DNA from: Mycobacterium gordonae
Lineage (GTDB): Bacteria > Actinomycetota > Actinomycetes > Mycobacteriales > Mycobacteriaceae
DNA: 64,000 nt
Direction of reading: 5' to 3'
Assembly: GCF_002101675.1 (NCBI RefSeq)
Contig: NZ_LQOY01000095.1
Coordinates: forward strand, 1-64,000
The stretch's first letter is position 1. Each line of letters begins with the position of its first letter. Shown piece by piece: positions 28,266-39,166 of the stretch. The translations under genes and the position numbers were made by a program. The notes beneath the pieces are model-generated. The model did not search any database. It saw only the letters and a program-made list of their open reading frames with translations, and was not told the origin of the DNA.

Positions 28266-29956
28266 AGCGAATCCCGCAACCGGGCCAGCAGGCGTCGTCC
28301 CCGGGACGGCTGTTGCGGCGCGGCGGCCGCAGCGGCGAGCATGTCGGCGACGTCCGTGAATTTGCGGCGCGGACGTCCGTCGGCACTGCCGCGCGCCACC
28401 TCGGCGGCATCGATGGCGCGCCACCCCGCCGAGTCGACGACCCGGGGTTGGCGCGCTGCCACCAGGTCATCCAGCTCGGCGGGCCCGGCCGCCGGGTCGG
28501 CCAGGTGGCCGGCGTTGAAGTCGGCCACCAGGGCCTGCACGGTCTGCAAGGAGCACGACTTGTTGGTGCCGATGAAGCCGGTCGGCCCCCGCTTGATCCA
28601 GCCTGCGACATACGCGCCCGGGACCGGCCGGCCGGTGTCGGGGTCGACGATCCGTCCACCAGCGTTGGGGACGACTGCCGCGGCAGAGTCGAAAGGAAGA
28701 TCGCGAAGAGGCTTGCCGCGGTAGCCAATTGAGGTGAGCACCAGACCCGCCTCGAGCCGGCGGTGTTCACCGGTCGCGGTGACCGTGAACTCGACCCCGG
28801 AGCTGCGTTGCTCACCGAGGATGCGTTGCGGGGTCAGCCCGTAGGCCAGCCGGATGCGCGGTCGCGACGCCGGGGCCGAGCCGTCGCCGAGCGTGCTGAG
28901 AATCTCGAGCTTGTGCCGGGTCAACGGATCGGTGACGCTGCCCAGATCCTTGCGCACCCAGCGCTGGTCGTCGGGGTCGAGCACCACATCGCAGGTGCCG
29001 GTGAGCCCGATCAGCTCGGGCAGCGTAAACGCCGAGTGCGCCGGTCCGCGACGGGCCGCGATCACCACCTCACGAACGGCCGACTTGCGGAACGCCTTCA
29101 GCGCGTGGTCGGCGATGTCGGTATGGGCCAGTTCGTCCGGGTCCGCGGTGAGCAAGCGCGCCACATCGAGCGCTACGTTGCCGTTGCCGATGATGACTAC
29201 CCGCTCGTGGCTGAGATCGACCGGCAGATCGGCATATTCGGGATGCCCGTTGATCCACGCGACGAGTTCGGTGGCCGTGCCGACGCCAGGCAGATCCATT
29301 CCATCCACATCGAGGCGGCGATCGTCGGGCGCACCGACCGCATACAGCACCGCGTGGTGGTGATCCAGCAATTCAGCGTGGCTGACGTGCCGGCCGACCT
29401 CGACGTTGAGGTAGAAGCGGAAGCGGCGATGCCCGGCCACCCGATCGAACAATCGGGTGACTTTCTTGGTGTGCTGGTGATCGGGCGCCACCCCGGCACG
29501 CACCAGGCCATAGGGTGTGGGCAACTTCTCGAAGACGTTGACCCGCACGCCCTCTTGCACCAAGAGTTCGTCTGCGGCGTACATCGCCGCCGGGCCCGAC
29601 CCGACCACGGCGACCGTCAGCGGCCTTCGCCGCGGTCGCACCTGCGCAGCCGGGATCACCGGCGCCAACTTGGAGGTCGGCGGCAACTTCACATCGGCGG
29701 ATCGCTGCGGGTAGAACGACGCGTTGATCTCGGCGAACGGCAACTGGCGAATGTCCAATTTGCTGTCCGGGACGATAGCGCCCACCGGGCAGGCGCTGAC
29801 GCAGGCGCCGCAGTCCACACAGGCCACCGGGTCGATGTAGAGCATTTCCGATGTCGCATAGCCCGGCTCGTCCGGCGACGGGTGGATGCAATTGACCGGA
29901 CACGCGAAGACGCAGGACCCGTCATTGCAGCACGACTGGGTAATAACGTGCGGCAT
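28262..29956 (-). CDS. fprB: Ferredoxin / ferredoxin--NADP+ reductase FprB
   Basis: 564 residues from ATG 29956 (MPHVITQSCC). The N-terminal ~105 residues are a two-cluster ferredoxin: CCNDGSCVFACPVNCIHP and CVDCGACVSACPVGAIVP. Then comes an adrenodoxin-reductase-type flavoprotein with FAD motif VAVVGSGPAAMYAADELL (about 115), GLVRAGVAPDHQHTKKV, NADP motif VIIGNGNVALDVARLL (about 255), and IKRGPTGFIGTNK near the C-terminus. It moves electrons between NADPH and iron-sulfur partners and is orthologous to Rv0886. It lies 19 bp after the AurF-like diiron oxygenase, which it may feed with electrons (inference). Confidence 0.96.
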   Translation of the reverse strand: MPHVITQSCCNDGSCVFACPVNCIHPSPDEPGYATSEMLYIDPVACVDCGACVSACPVGAIVPDSKLDIRQLPFAEINASFYPQRSADVKLPPTSKLAPVIPAAQVRPRRRPLTVAVVGSGPAAMYAADELLVQEGVRVNVFEKLPTPYGLVRAGVAPDHQHTKKVTRLFDRVAGHRRFRFYLNVEVGRHVSHAELLDHHHAVLYAVGAPDDRRLDVDGMDLPGVGTATELVAWINGHPEYADLPVDLSHERVVIIGNGNVALDVARLLTADPDELAHTDIADHALKAFRKSAVREVVIAARRGPAHSAFTLPELIGLTGTCDVVLDPDDQRWVRKDLGSVTDPLTRHKLEILSTLGDGSAPASRPRIRLAYGLTPQRILGEQRSSGVEFTVTATGEHRRLEAGLVLTSIGYRGKPLRDLPFDSAAAVVPNAGGRIVDPDTGRPVPGAYVAGWIKRGPTGFIGTNKSCSLQTVQALVADFNAGHLADPAAGPAELDDLVAARQPRVVDSAGWRAIDAAEVARGSADGRPRRKFTDVADMLAAAAAAPQQPSRGRRLLARLRDSL

Positions 29957-29975
29957 AGCGGAACTCGCAGACCGA

Positions 29976-31013
29976 TCAGGCGGCCGGCGTCGTGGCCAGA
30001 TGCGCGCGCTGTGGCTCACTGCGGTAGCGCGACGGGTTGCCGTCGATCTTGCAGATCCGCCACATCAGCCGGGCTGAGCGGTTCTCCATCAAGCCGGTGT
30101 CGTAGGCCAGCATCCGGACATCGGCGAACATGTCGCGCAACCACTTTCGCGACTCGGGCGAGCGGAAGAACAATTCCTTCTTCACCGAGCGTGGGATGTC
30201 GAACTCCTGCCAGAAAGCCTTCGGCGGAATCAGGATCGCGTTGCACAACGTCCGCATGGTCAGCGGGAAGAACAACGAAGTCCAGAAGCGTTGGCGCCGA
30301 GTTAAATTGGGCAACCGCCGACGCAGGAACTCGTGCGCGAACGAGATGTGGCGGGCTTCTTCGGCCACGTGGATGGCCATCACTCGCTCCATGACCGGGT
30401 GCAGCGCCTTGCCCTCCCGCAGCACCTGCTTCTGGGTGTGGTCGATCGGCTCCTCACCGGCCAGCACCCCGATGAAGAACGCCACCGGCAGTGGGCCGGC
30501 GACTAACGGGATCAGTGGCGAAATCCAGCGCAGCCGCCGCGGCATTCCCGGGACGTCGGCGCCCACACGGTTCACCATCTCCTGAAACATCATGGTGTGG
30601 TTGCACTCTTCGACAGATTCGTGCAGGCAGTAGCGGTATTCCGGAGAGCCGTTGGGAACCCAGAAGGTGTAGTTCATCAGCCCGCGAATCAGTATCGACT
30701 CGAAGTGCAGACCCACCTTGGCGACGTTGGCCTGCCGCCACATGCCGATCTTGATCTTCTTGTCCTCAGGCTGCGCCTGATACCAGGGATGCCGGCCCAA
30801 CGGGTCGGTCGCCGGGAGGATCCACCGCGGATCGTTGTCAGTGACGGTGAATTCCGGTGAATCCCAATCGATATCGGTGTACGGGTTGAAGTTCCGCCGC
30901 ACCGACCCCTCGGACAGTGTGGCGAGCATTTCCACATACTCTGCGTCGTCGCGCACCTCCATGTTGCGGCGCCAACGTCGAACCATGCGCGTCCTGGCAG
31001 TCGTAGCAACCAT
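29976..31013 (-). CDS. AurF-like diiron oxygenase (Rv0885-like)
   Basis: 345 residues from ATG 31013, with GGGAGG six bases upstream. Helical diiron carboxylate motifs are visible: HFESILIRGLMNYTFW (first Glu), HESVEECNHTMMFQEMVNRVG (Glu-Glu-x-x-His), and HVAEEARHISFAHEFL (second E-E-x-x-H). This pattern is the AurF p-aminobenzoate N-oxygenase family. The true substrate in mycobacteria is not known. Its gene is followed directly by fprB, a plausible electron donor, and is divergent from serC across a CRP-like site. Confidence 0.88.
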   Translation of the reverse strand: MVATTARTRMVRRWRRNMEVRDDAEYVEMLATLSEGSVRRNFNPYTDIDWDSPEFTVTDNDPRWILPATDPLGRHPWYQAQPEDKKIKIGMWRQANVAKVGLHFESILIRGLMNYTFWVPNGSPEYRYCLHESVEECNHTMMFQEMVNRVGADVPGMPRRLRWISPLIPLVAGPLPVAFFIGVLAGEEPIDHTQKQVLREGKALHPVMERVMAIHVAEEARHISFAHEFLRRRLPNLTRRQRFWTSLFFPLTMRTLCNAILIPPKAFWQEFDIPRSVKKELFFRSPESRKWLRDMFADVRMLAYDTGLMENRSARLMWRICKIDGNPSRYRSEPQRAHLATTPAA

Positions 31014-31079
31014 CAAAAGCCTCCCCAGCGAGGTTGAGATCCGGACGGATAAAGAAAACGGTACCGCCGGTACTGGTAA

Positions 31080-32348
<1,269 letters not shown>

Positions 32349-32457
32349 CGTCGCGAACCGTCCAGCGTGTCAGTACCCGGTTACGGCGGTTGGCTGCATT
32401 AGAGTTCGCAGGTAACGATTCCGTTGCTGATCTGCACGGGGTCTGCGAGGAGAAGCC

Positions 32458-33237
32458 ATGCGGGAACTCAAAGTGGTTGGGCTTGACCCCGACGGCAAAT
32501 TCGTCCTCTGCGAGGGTGCCAGCTCAGCCGAGAAGTTCCGATTGCCCGCCGACGAGCGCCTGCGCGCCGTGCTGGACGGCGAGCCGCTACCCCCCGAACA
32601 ACCGGCTCTCGACATCGTCGTCACGAACATGTTGAGCCCCAAAGAAATTCAGGCCCGAATCCGGGCCGGCGCGTCGGTCGAGCAGGTGGCCGCGGCATCT
32701 GGATCCGACGTCGCGCGGATCCAGCGGTTCGCCAACCCCGTGCTGCTGGAGCGATACCGCGCCGCTGAGCTGGCAACTGCTGCACATCCGGTCCTTGCCG
32801 ACGGTCCCGCGGTGCTGAGCCTGCTGGAGACGGTGACGGCGGCGTTGGTGGGCCGGGGCCTGAGCCCGGAGAAGCTCACCTGGGACGCCTGGCGCAACGA
32901 GGACAGCCGCTGGACCGTGCAGCTGGGCTGGCAGGCCGGCCGGTCGGACAACGTTGCCCACTTCCGTTTCACGCCGGGTGCGCACGGTGGCACCGTCACC
33001 GCGATCGACGACGCGGCCAGCGAGCTCATCGACCCGGAGTTCAAGCCCCGCCAGCTTGCGCCGGTGGCGCGGCTGGCCTTCGAGGCCGCCGCAGAGCCGG
33101 CGCAGCCCGCGCCGCCGCAGCAGCCGAGTGCGCCGGCCGCGCCCGCCGAGCAGCCGGCGGGCAGCCGACGCGGCAAGCCGGCCATACCGGCGTGGGAGGA
33201 CGTGCTGCTAGGGGTGCGTTCCAGCGGTCAGCGCTAG
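32458..33237 (+). CDS. sepH: Septation protein SepH
   Basis: 259 residues, ATG preceded by GAGGAG. The N-terminal domain (MRELKVVGLDPDGKFVLCE, LSPKEIQARIRAGASVEQVAAASG with a helix-turn-helix-like core) and RFANPVLLERYRAAELA are the DUF3071/SepH signature of actinobacteria. A Pro/Ala-rich linker with acidic/basic end GSRRGKPAIPAWEDVLLGVRSS follows; the short C-terminal motif is conserved. It is orthologous to Rv0883c. SepH proteins bind FtsZ and stabilise its assembly at division sites, shown in Streptomyces and mycobacteria. Confidence 0.92.
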   Translation: MRELKVVGLDPDGKFVLCEGASSAEKFRLPADERLRAVLDGEPLPPEQPALDIVVTNMLSPKEIQARIRAGASVEQVAAASGSDVARIQRFANPVLLERYRAAELATAAHPVLADGPAVLSLLETVTAALVGRGLSPEKLTWDAWRNEDSRWTVQLGWQAGRSDNVAHFRFTPGAHGGTVTAIDDAASELIDPEFKPRQLAPVARLAFEAAAEPAQPAPPQQPSAPAAPAEQPAGSRRGKPAIPAWEDVLLGVRSSGQR

Positions 33238-33253
33238 GGGACCATCGGGCGCC

Positions 33254-33532
33254 TCAGCCGCTCCCTAGTAGCGCCACCGCCAGTAGCGACACCCACGCTC
33301 CAGCCACCCCGACCGCTGCCCCCAGCACGAACCACCGCAACACCGGAGTGTGCCGCCAGCCCCACAACGTCGGTGCCAGTCCCCCGACCGCCACCACATT
33401 GAGGCCCACGGCCAACAGCGAATGCACCCTGATCAAGCCGAGGCTGAGCACCACGATCGCAGCCCCGGTGACTGCGGCGACGAAAGCGGCCACCGCCAAA
33501 CCCGTTGCCCAGGGCACGGACTCATCGTTCAC
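33254..33532 (-). CDS. Small integral membrane protein (Rv0882-like)
   Basis: 92 residues from GTG 33532. About three hydrophobic helices are visible: VPWATGLAVAAFVAAVTGAAIVVLSLGLI, LLAVGLNVVAVGGLAPTLWG, and LRWFVLGAAVGVAGAWVSLLAVALLG. It has no motif that gives a function. It has the size and place of M. tuberculosis Rv0882. It is the last gene of a minus-strand MarR-methyltransferase-membrane protein run, 9 bp after the methyltransferase stop, so it is likely co-transcribed. Confidence 0.82.
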   Translation of the reverse strand: MNDESVPWATGLAVAAFVAAVTGAAIVVLSLGLIRVHSLLAVGLNVVAVGGLAPTLWGWRHTPVLRWFVLGAAVGVAGAWVSLLAVALLGSG

Positions 33533-33541
33533 GTCGCGAGC

Positions 33542-34366
33542 CTAGCCCGAGCTGACCCGCTCGTAGAACGCCACCGCGGCCGCCGTCGCCACGTTGAGCG
33601 AGTCCGTGCCGCGCGACATCGGTATTCGCACCCGCATGTCACTGATCCGCAGCGCGGCCGCCGTCAGGCCGGGCCCCTCGGCTCCCACCAATACCGCGAC
33701 CCGCTCGTCGCGCAGGTCGGCCATCGCCTCGCGCAGGCCGCGGGCGTCGCGCCGGGGAGTCATTGCCAACAGCCGGAAACCACGCTCACGCAGCCGCACC
33801 AGGTCGGCCGGCCAGTCGGTGGCTCGCGCATAGGGCACCAGCAACGCGTGGCCCATCGAGACCCGGACCGCGCGCCGGTAGAGCGGGTCGGCGCAACCAC
33901 TGCCGAAAACTACCGCGTCCACCCCCAGGCCGGCCGCGTTGCGAAAAATGGAGCCCAGGTTTTCGTGGTCGTTGACGCCTTCGAGCACCGCTACGGTGCG
34001 CGCGCCGCCGACCACCTCGGCAACGCTGGGTTCGGCCACCCGGCTGGCGCTGGCCAGCACCCCGCGGTTGAGATGAAAGCCCACGGCCTGCGCCATCACC
34101 TCGGCCGAGGTTCGGTAATAGGGCGCCACGGCGCCCGCGAGGTCGTCACGCAGCTCAGCCAGCCTGCGGTCGGTGCCGAGCAGGGCACGGGGGGTAAACC
34201 TCGACGCCAACATGCGCTGCACCACCAGCACACCCTCGGCGATCACCAGACCTTTGCCGGTGGGCAGGTCAGGCCGACGGTCAACGCTGTTCAGGTCGCG
34301 GAAGTCGTCCAGACGCGGGTCATCGGGATCGGTGACGTCTTGAACATCGATATCCGGTGCACTCAC
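33542..34366 (-). CDS. SpoU/TrmH-family RNA 2'-O-methyltransferase (Rv0881-like)
   Basis: 274 residues from GTG 34366, which overlaps the MarR stop (GTGA). An N-terminal substrate-binding domain ([15 protein letters not shown]) precedes the SPOUT knot. The three SpoU motifs are present: [40 protein letters not shown] and [22 protein letters not shown]. Such enzymes methylate ribose in rRNA or tRNA using S-adenosylmethionine. The exact target is not deducible. Orthologous to Rv0881. Confidence 0.92.
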   Translation of the reverse strand: MSAPDIDVQDVTDPDDPRLDDFRDLNSVDRRPDLPTGKGLVIAEGVLVVQRMLASRFTPRALLGTDRRLAELRDDLAGAVAPYYRTSAEVMAQAVGFHLNRGVLASASRVAEPSVAEVVGGARTVAVLEGVNDHENLGSIFRNAAGLGVDAVVFGSGCADPLYRRAVRVSMGHALLVPYARATDWPADLVRLRERGFRLLAMTPRRDARGLREAMADLRDERVAVLVGAEGPGLTAAALRISDMRVRIPMSRGTDSLNVATAAAVAFYERVSSG

Positions 34367-34794
34367 GGGCTTTCGTCGACCAGGGTCGAGATCAGATCGG
34401 AAGCACTACGCAGGGTTTCGCGCTGGGCATCGTCCAGCGTTGCGAGCCGTTCGGCCAGCCACTCCTGACGGGCCTGACGGGCCGCCCTCACCAATTCGGC
34501 GCCGGCTGCAGAAACCGACACCAGCACCTGCCGGCCGTCGACGGGATGCGGGGCGCGATCGACCAAGCCCTCGTCGGCCAGGGAGGCGATCACTCGCGTC
34601 ATCGACGGCGGTCGGACGCGTTCCCGGATCGCCAGCGCGCCGGGCGTCATGGCACCCTCGTTGGCCAGCGTGGTCAGTGCCGAGAGTTGGGTCAGCGATA
34701 CCGGCGACGAGGCGTTTCGGAACCGGAGTTGGCGAGCCAGCCGCATGACCGCCAACGACAAGTCTGCGGCCAACCGCGCATTGCTGTCGGGCAC
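34363..34794 (-). CDS. MarR family transcriptional regulator (Rv0880-like)
   Basis: 143 residues from GTG 34794. The winged helix reads [66 protein letters not shown], the complete MarR DNA-binding core with the wing DGRQVLV. Long N- and C-terminal helices form the dimer. Orthologous to Rv0880. It leads the methyltransferase/membrane protein transcript. A short dyad GGTT-AC-AACC (34802-34811) lies just upstream of the start and may be its operator. Confidence 0.92.
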   Translation of the reverse strand: MPDSNARLAADLSLAVMRLARQLRFRNASSPVSLTQLSALTTLANEGAMTPGALAIRERVRPPSMTRVIASLADEGLVDRAPHPVDGRQVLVSVSAAGAELVRAARQARQEWLAERLATLDDAQRETLRSASDLISTLVDESP

Positions 34795-34906
34795 AGCGCG
34801 AGGTTACAACCAAACAACAAAGACGGGTGTCAGAAACGGCGAACCACGCCCCCTCGCCGACAGGCCGATCATCACCGGCATCCCCGGCGGTATGTTGAGA
34901 CGCGAG

Positions 34907-35176
34907 ATGACTGACCAGCCCGCTCCCGAACCACCGCCGCTGCCCCCGGCACTGCTCGCGGTGTGGCCGATCATCGTGGTCGGCGCGCTGGGCTGGCTGG
35001 TCGCGGTGGCCGCCGCGTTCCTCGTGTCCGGTCTGGAGGCGTGGCGGCCGGTAACTCTGGCCGGCCTCGGGGTGGGTGTGCTGGGAACCAGCATTTTCGT
35101 GTGGCAACTGGCTGCCGCCCGCCGCGGCGCACGCGGAGCGCAGGCTGGTCTGGAAACCTTGGTCGATCACCAATAA
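34907..35176 (+). CDS. DUF2530 membrane protein (Rv0879c-like)
   Basis: 89 residues from ATG 34907; ATG 34892 is the alternative. A Pro-rich start (MTDQPAPEPPPLPPALL) is followed by two membrane helices, VWPIIVVGALGWLVAVAAAFLV and VTLAGLGVGVLGTSIFVWQLAAARRG. It matches the DUF2530 family and M. tuberculosis Rv0879c. The function is unknown. It is 14 bp upstream of the SRPBCC gene, so the two probably share a transcript. It is divergent from the MarR gene. Confidence 0.85.
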   Translation: MTDQPAPEPPPLPPALLAVWPIIVVGALGWLVAVAAAFLVSGLEAWRPVTLAGLGVGVLGTSIFVWQLAAARRGARGAQAGLETLVDHQ

Positions 35177-35190
35177 CTCAAGGAGGACGC

Positions 35191-35646
35191 ATGGCCGCAC
35201 CCCTGCTGCAAGCTTCAATCGACATCGAAGCGCCGCCCTCGAAAGTGTGGGAGCTGATCTCCGACTTCCGGCGGATGCCGCAGTGGAGTCCCCAGTGCCG
35301 GTGGATGCGACAGTTCGGGCCCCTGCGTAACGGGACCCGCACGCTGAACTTCAACCGGCGCAACCGCCTGTTCTGGCCGACCACGTCCACGGTCGTCGAA
35401 GTCATCCCGGAGAAGAAGCTGGCATTTCGGGTGGACACCAACCGCACCATCTGGAGCTACGAGCTCGAACCGCACGGCGAGGGCACCCGGGTGACGGAGA
35501 GCCGTCACGCCGAGAACGGCACCAGCGCCGTGTCCAACTTGACGGTGAACGCATTGCTGGGCGGAACCGACAACTTCGAGCGCGAATTGGTCGAGGGCAT
35601 GAACGCTTCTTTGGCACGAATCAAGGCGGCCGCCGAGAAGGGCTAA
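35191..35646 (+). CDS. SRPBCC (START/polyketide-cyclase-like) family protein
   Basis: 151 residues with a perfect AGGAGG 4 bp before ATG 35191. It has the SRPBCC pattern: N-terminal strand with IDIEAPPSKVWELISDFRRMPQWSP, then beta strands around VVEVIPEKKLAFRVD, WSYELEPHGEGTRVTESR, and a long C-terminal helix (NFERELVEGMNASLARIKAAA). The fold makes a hydrophobic cavity that binds lipid-like ligands. It is related to, but distinct from, the two SRPBCC proteins at 62.9-63.9 kb. I recall no counterpart at this place in M. tuberculosis, where PPE13 lies. Role unknown. Confidence 0.88.
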   Translation: MAAPLLQASIDIEAPPSKVWELISDFRRMPQWSPQCRWMRQFGPLRNGTRTLNFNRRNRLFWPTTSTVVEVIPEKKLAFRVDTNRTIWSYELEPHGEGTRVTESRHAENGTSAVSNLTVNALLGGTDNFERELVEGMNASLARIKAAAEKG

Positions 35647-35687
35647 GGCGGCTCGATCAATACCCGTTGACGAGCGATCGTCGCATG

Positions 35688-35717
35688 CCTTAATGTCAAC
35701 CGTGGTTGACATTAAGG
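35688..35717. promoter_or_regulatory. 30-bp perfect palindrome, probable operator
   Basis: Arms CCTTAATGTCAAC (35688-35700) and GTTGACATTAAGG (35705-35717) are exact reverse complements around CGTG. The right arm contains a consensus -35 element TTGACA. It lies 35 bp before the start of a small peptide ORF and lacks a U-run, so an operator fits better than a terminator. Confidence 0.7.
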
Positions 35718-35752
35718 TCAAGCCGTCGTCCAGTCAGTTAAGGGGTAACGCG

Positions 35753-35839
35753 ATGTCTCATGAAGAGTTGTTCGACGAGTGCGAAGCGTCATATGTGTTG
35801 TGCACCATCAGCTTCGGCACCAGCAACATGCCAGACTGA
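35753..35839 (+). CDS. Candidate 28-residue peptide gene
   Basis: ATG 35753 has AAGGGG seven bases upstream, ideal spacing, and the frame closes with TGA at 35837. The peptide starts MSHEELFDECEA, is acidic at the front, holds two Cys (positions 10 and 17) and a Thr/Ser-rich end (TISFGTSN). It is preceded by a perfect palindrome with an embedded TTGACA. It could be a ribosomally made peptide, a regulatory leader or a relic. No processing enzyme gene is adjacent, and I recognise no family. Confidence 0.4.
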   Translation: MSHEELFDECEASYVLCTISFGTSNMPD

Positions 35840-35866
35840 ACCCGGATCCCCCGGTCAGTCGAAGAC

Positions 35867-36856
<990 letters not shown>

Positions 36857-37064
36857 AGTGTCACCTTAATGTCACCTTGCTCATGCCGTTCTTTCGTGCG
36901 CCCCCATACTGCCGGAAGACACGGTGACCGAGCCACACCGGTTTACTCCGCAGCGAGTCGGCATAGGACAGAATTAGATGGTGTCCGGACGGCGAGGTGA
37001 TCATGGGGGCCGGATGGCCCCACCCCCGGGCCGCCGGAGCCGATCGGCGAATCAGCATCCGGGC

Positions 37065-38672
37065 ATGGCCAATTACCCGGCAAGCGATCCCGCCCAGGAC
37101 GATTACCGCCGGTCACGCCGTCCGCAACCGCCGCCCAGTGCCAACCGCTACCTGCCCCCGCTGGACCACGACACGCCACCCGAGCGCGACAGCGAACCCG
37201 AAGCACCCCGGTCCAGCGGTGAGCGGATCACCGTTACCCGAGCCGCGGCCATGCGCAGCCGGGAGATGGGTTCCCGCATGTACTGGATGGTGCAGCGCGC
37301 AGCCACCGCCGACGGTGCCGACAAGTCCGGACTCACAGCGCTGACCTGGCCGGTAATGGCGAACTTCGCCGTCGACTCCGCCATGGCCGTTGCCCTGGCC
37401 AACACGCTGTTCTTCGCAGCGGCCAGCGGAGAGAGCAAATCCAAGGTCGCGCTGTACCTGCTGATCACCATCGCGCCGTTCGCCGTCATCGCGCCGCTGA
37501 TCGGCCCGGCGCTGGACAAGCTGCAGCACGGCCGGCGCGTCGCGTTGGCGTTGTCATTCGCGCTACGCACCGCCTTGGCGCTGGTGCTGATCATGAACTA
37601 CGACGGCGCCAGCGGCAGCTTCCCGCCGTGGGTGCTCTATCCGTGCGCGCTGGCCATGATGGTCTTCTCCAAGTCGTTCAGTGTGCTGCGCAGCGCGGTG
37701 ACGCCGCGCGTGATGCCGCCCACCATCGATCTGGTCCGGGTCAACTCCCGACTGACCGTGTTCGGGTTGCTCGGGGGGACCATCGCGGGCGGTGCCATCG
37801 CGGCGGGCGTGGAGTACGCGTGCACCCACATGCTCAAGTTGCCCGGCGCGCTGTTCGTCGTCGTGGGCATCACAATCGCCGGTGCCTTGCTTTCCATGCG
37901 GATCCCGAGCTGGGTGGAGGTGACCGCGGGTGAGGTCCCGGCCACCCTGAGCTATCACCGCCACAGCGACCACCTGCACCAGAGCTGGCAGGAGGAAAGC
38001 CCCAGGGTTGGCGGGAAACTGCGACAACCGTTGGGCCGCAACATCATCACCTCGTTGTGGGGTAACTGCACGATCAAGGTGATGGTCGGCTTCCTGTTCC
38101 TGTACCCGGCATTCGTGGCCAAGGCGCACGACGCCGACGGCTGGGTGCAGCTGGCCATGCTGGGGATGATCGGCGCCGCCGCCGCGATCGGTAACTTCGC
38201 CGGCAACTTCGCCAGCGCGCGACTGAAGCTGGGCCGGCCCGCGGTTCTGGTGGTGCGTTGCACCCTGGCGGTGACGGCGTTCGCCATCGCCGCCGCCGTC
38301 GCCGGAAATCTGCTCGTGGTCGCGATCGCCACGCTGGTCACCTCGGGGTCGAGCGCCATTGCCAAGGCCTCGCTGGATGCCTCGCTGCAGGACGACCTGC
38401 CCGAGGAGTCACGCGCTTCGGGGTTCGGACGTTCGGAGTCGACTCTGCAGCTGGCGTGGGTGCTTGGCGGGGCGGTCGGGGTGCTGGTGTACACGGAATT
38501 GTGGGTCGGCTTCACGGTCATCAGCGCGCTGCTGATCCTTGGGCTGGCTCAGACGATCGTCAGCTTCCGGGGCGACTCGCTGATCCCCGGCCTCGGTGGG
38601 AACCGGCCGGTCATGGTCGAGCAGGAGGGCCGGCGCCCCGGCGCCCCGACAACCGGAGTGATGCCGCGGTGA
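37065..38672 (+). CDS. MFS transporter (Rv0876c-like)
   Basis: 535 residues from ATG 37065 (MANYPASDP); the frame is open to 36978 and earlier starts cannot be excluded. A hydrophilic N-terminus of about 95 residues precedes roughly twelve membrane helices. MFS-type features include FAVDSAMAVALANTLFFAAASGE, the loop ALDKLQHGRRVALALSF between helices 2 and 3, and a late conserved helix LQLAWVLGGAVGVLVYTELWV. Orthologous to Rv0876c. The substrate is unknown. Its stop overlaps the DUF2771 start (GTGA), so the two are coupled. Confidence 0.88.
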   Translation: MANYPASDPAQDDYRRSRRPQPPPSANRYLPPLDHDTPPERDSEPEAPRSSGERITVTRAAAMRSREMGSRMYWMVQRAATADGADKSGLTALTWPVMANFAVDSAMAVALANTLFFAAASGESKSKVALYLLITIAPFAVIAPLIGPALDKLQHGRRVALALSFALRTALALVLIMNYDGASGSFPPWVLYPCALAMMVFSKSFSVLRSAVTPRVMPPTIDLVRVNSRLTVFGLLGGTIAGGAIAAGVEYACTHMLKLPGALFVVVGITIAGALLSMRIPSWVEVTAGEVPATLSYHRHSDHLHQSWQEESPRVGGKLRQPLGRNIITSLWGNCTIKVMVGFLFLYPAFVAKAHDADGWVQLAMLGMIGAAAAIGNFAGNFASARLKLGRPAVLVVRCTLAVTAFAIAAAVAGNLLVVAIATLVTSGSSAIAKASLDASLQDDLPEESRASGFGRSESTLQLAWVLGGAVGVLVYTELWVGFTVISALLILGLAQTIVSFRGDSLIPGLGGNRPVMVEQEGRRPGAPTTGVMPR

Positions 38673-39154
38673 AACGCACTGTGGCCGCGATCATCGCGGC
38701 CGTCGTGGTGGCGCTGGCCGCCGGAGCCGGCCTGGGAGCATGGCTGCTCAGCCGCGACCGGGGCCCGCACTTCCCCGAGATCAGCGCCTACTCACGCGGT
38801 CACACCGTCCGGGTTGGCCCCTATCTGTACTGCAACGTGCTGAACCTCAACGACTGCCAAGCGCCGCAATCCCAGGGGGAACTGCGTGTGAGCGAACGTT
38901 TCCCCGTGCAGCTTTCGGTGCCCGAGACCATCGGCCGGGCCCCATGGCGGCTGCTGCAGATCTACGAGGACCCGACCAACACCGCGACCACCTTCTTCCG
39001 GCCGGACAGCCGCCTGGCGGTCACCATCCCCACCGTCGATCCGCACCGGGGCCGGCTGACCGGCGTGGTGGTGCAGCTGTTGACGCTGGTGGTCGACGAC
39101 GGCGAGCTGCGCGAGGCCCCGCACGCGGAATGGTCTGTCCGCGTCGTCTTTTGA
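38669..39154 (+). CDS. DUF2771 exported protein (Rv0875c-like)
   Basis: 161 residues from GTG 38669, overlapping the transporter stop by 4 bp. An N-terminal signal anchor (TVAAIIAAVVVALAAGAGLGAWLL) precedes a predicted extracytoplasmic beta domain with two Cys (YCNVLNLNDCQ) likely in a disulfide, and conserved SVPETIGRAPWRLLQIYED. It matches Rv0875c and the DUF2771 family. It is translationally coupled to the MFS transporter, so it may be an accessory subunit (inference). Confidence 0.86.
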   Translation: MKRTVAAIIAAVVVALAAGAGLGAWLLSRDRGPHFPEISAYSRGHTVRVGPYLYCNVLNLNDCQAPQSQGELRVSERFPVQLSVPETIGRAPWRLLQIYEDPTNTATTFFRPDSRLAVTIPTVDPHRGRLTGVVVQLLTLVVDDGELREAPHAEWSVRVVF

Positions 39155-39166
39155 CCTATGCGAGGC

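Noticed and set aside
28763..30394. 543-residue plus-strand frame opposite fprB
   Set aside because: Antisense to the ferredoxin/reductase with all its motifs; the frame crosses gene borders.
35688..35717. The 30-bp palindrome as a terminator for the SRPBCC gene
   Set aside because: It lacks a U-run, is not especially GC-rich, lies 42 bp past the stop and contains a -35 element, so an operator fits better.
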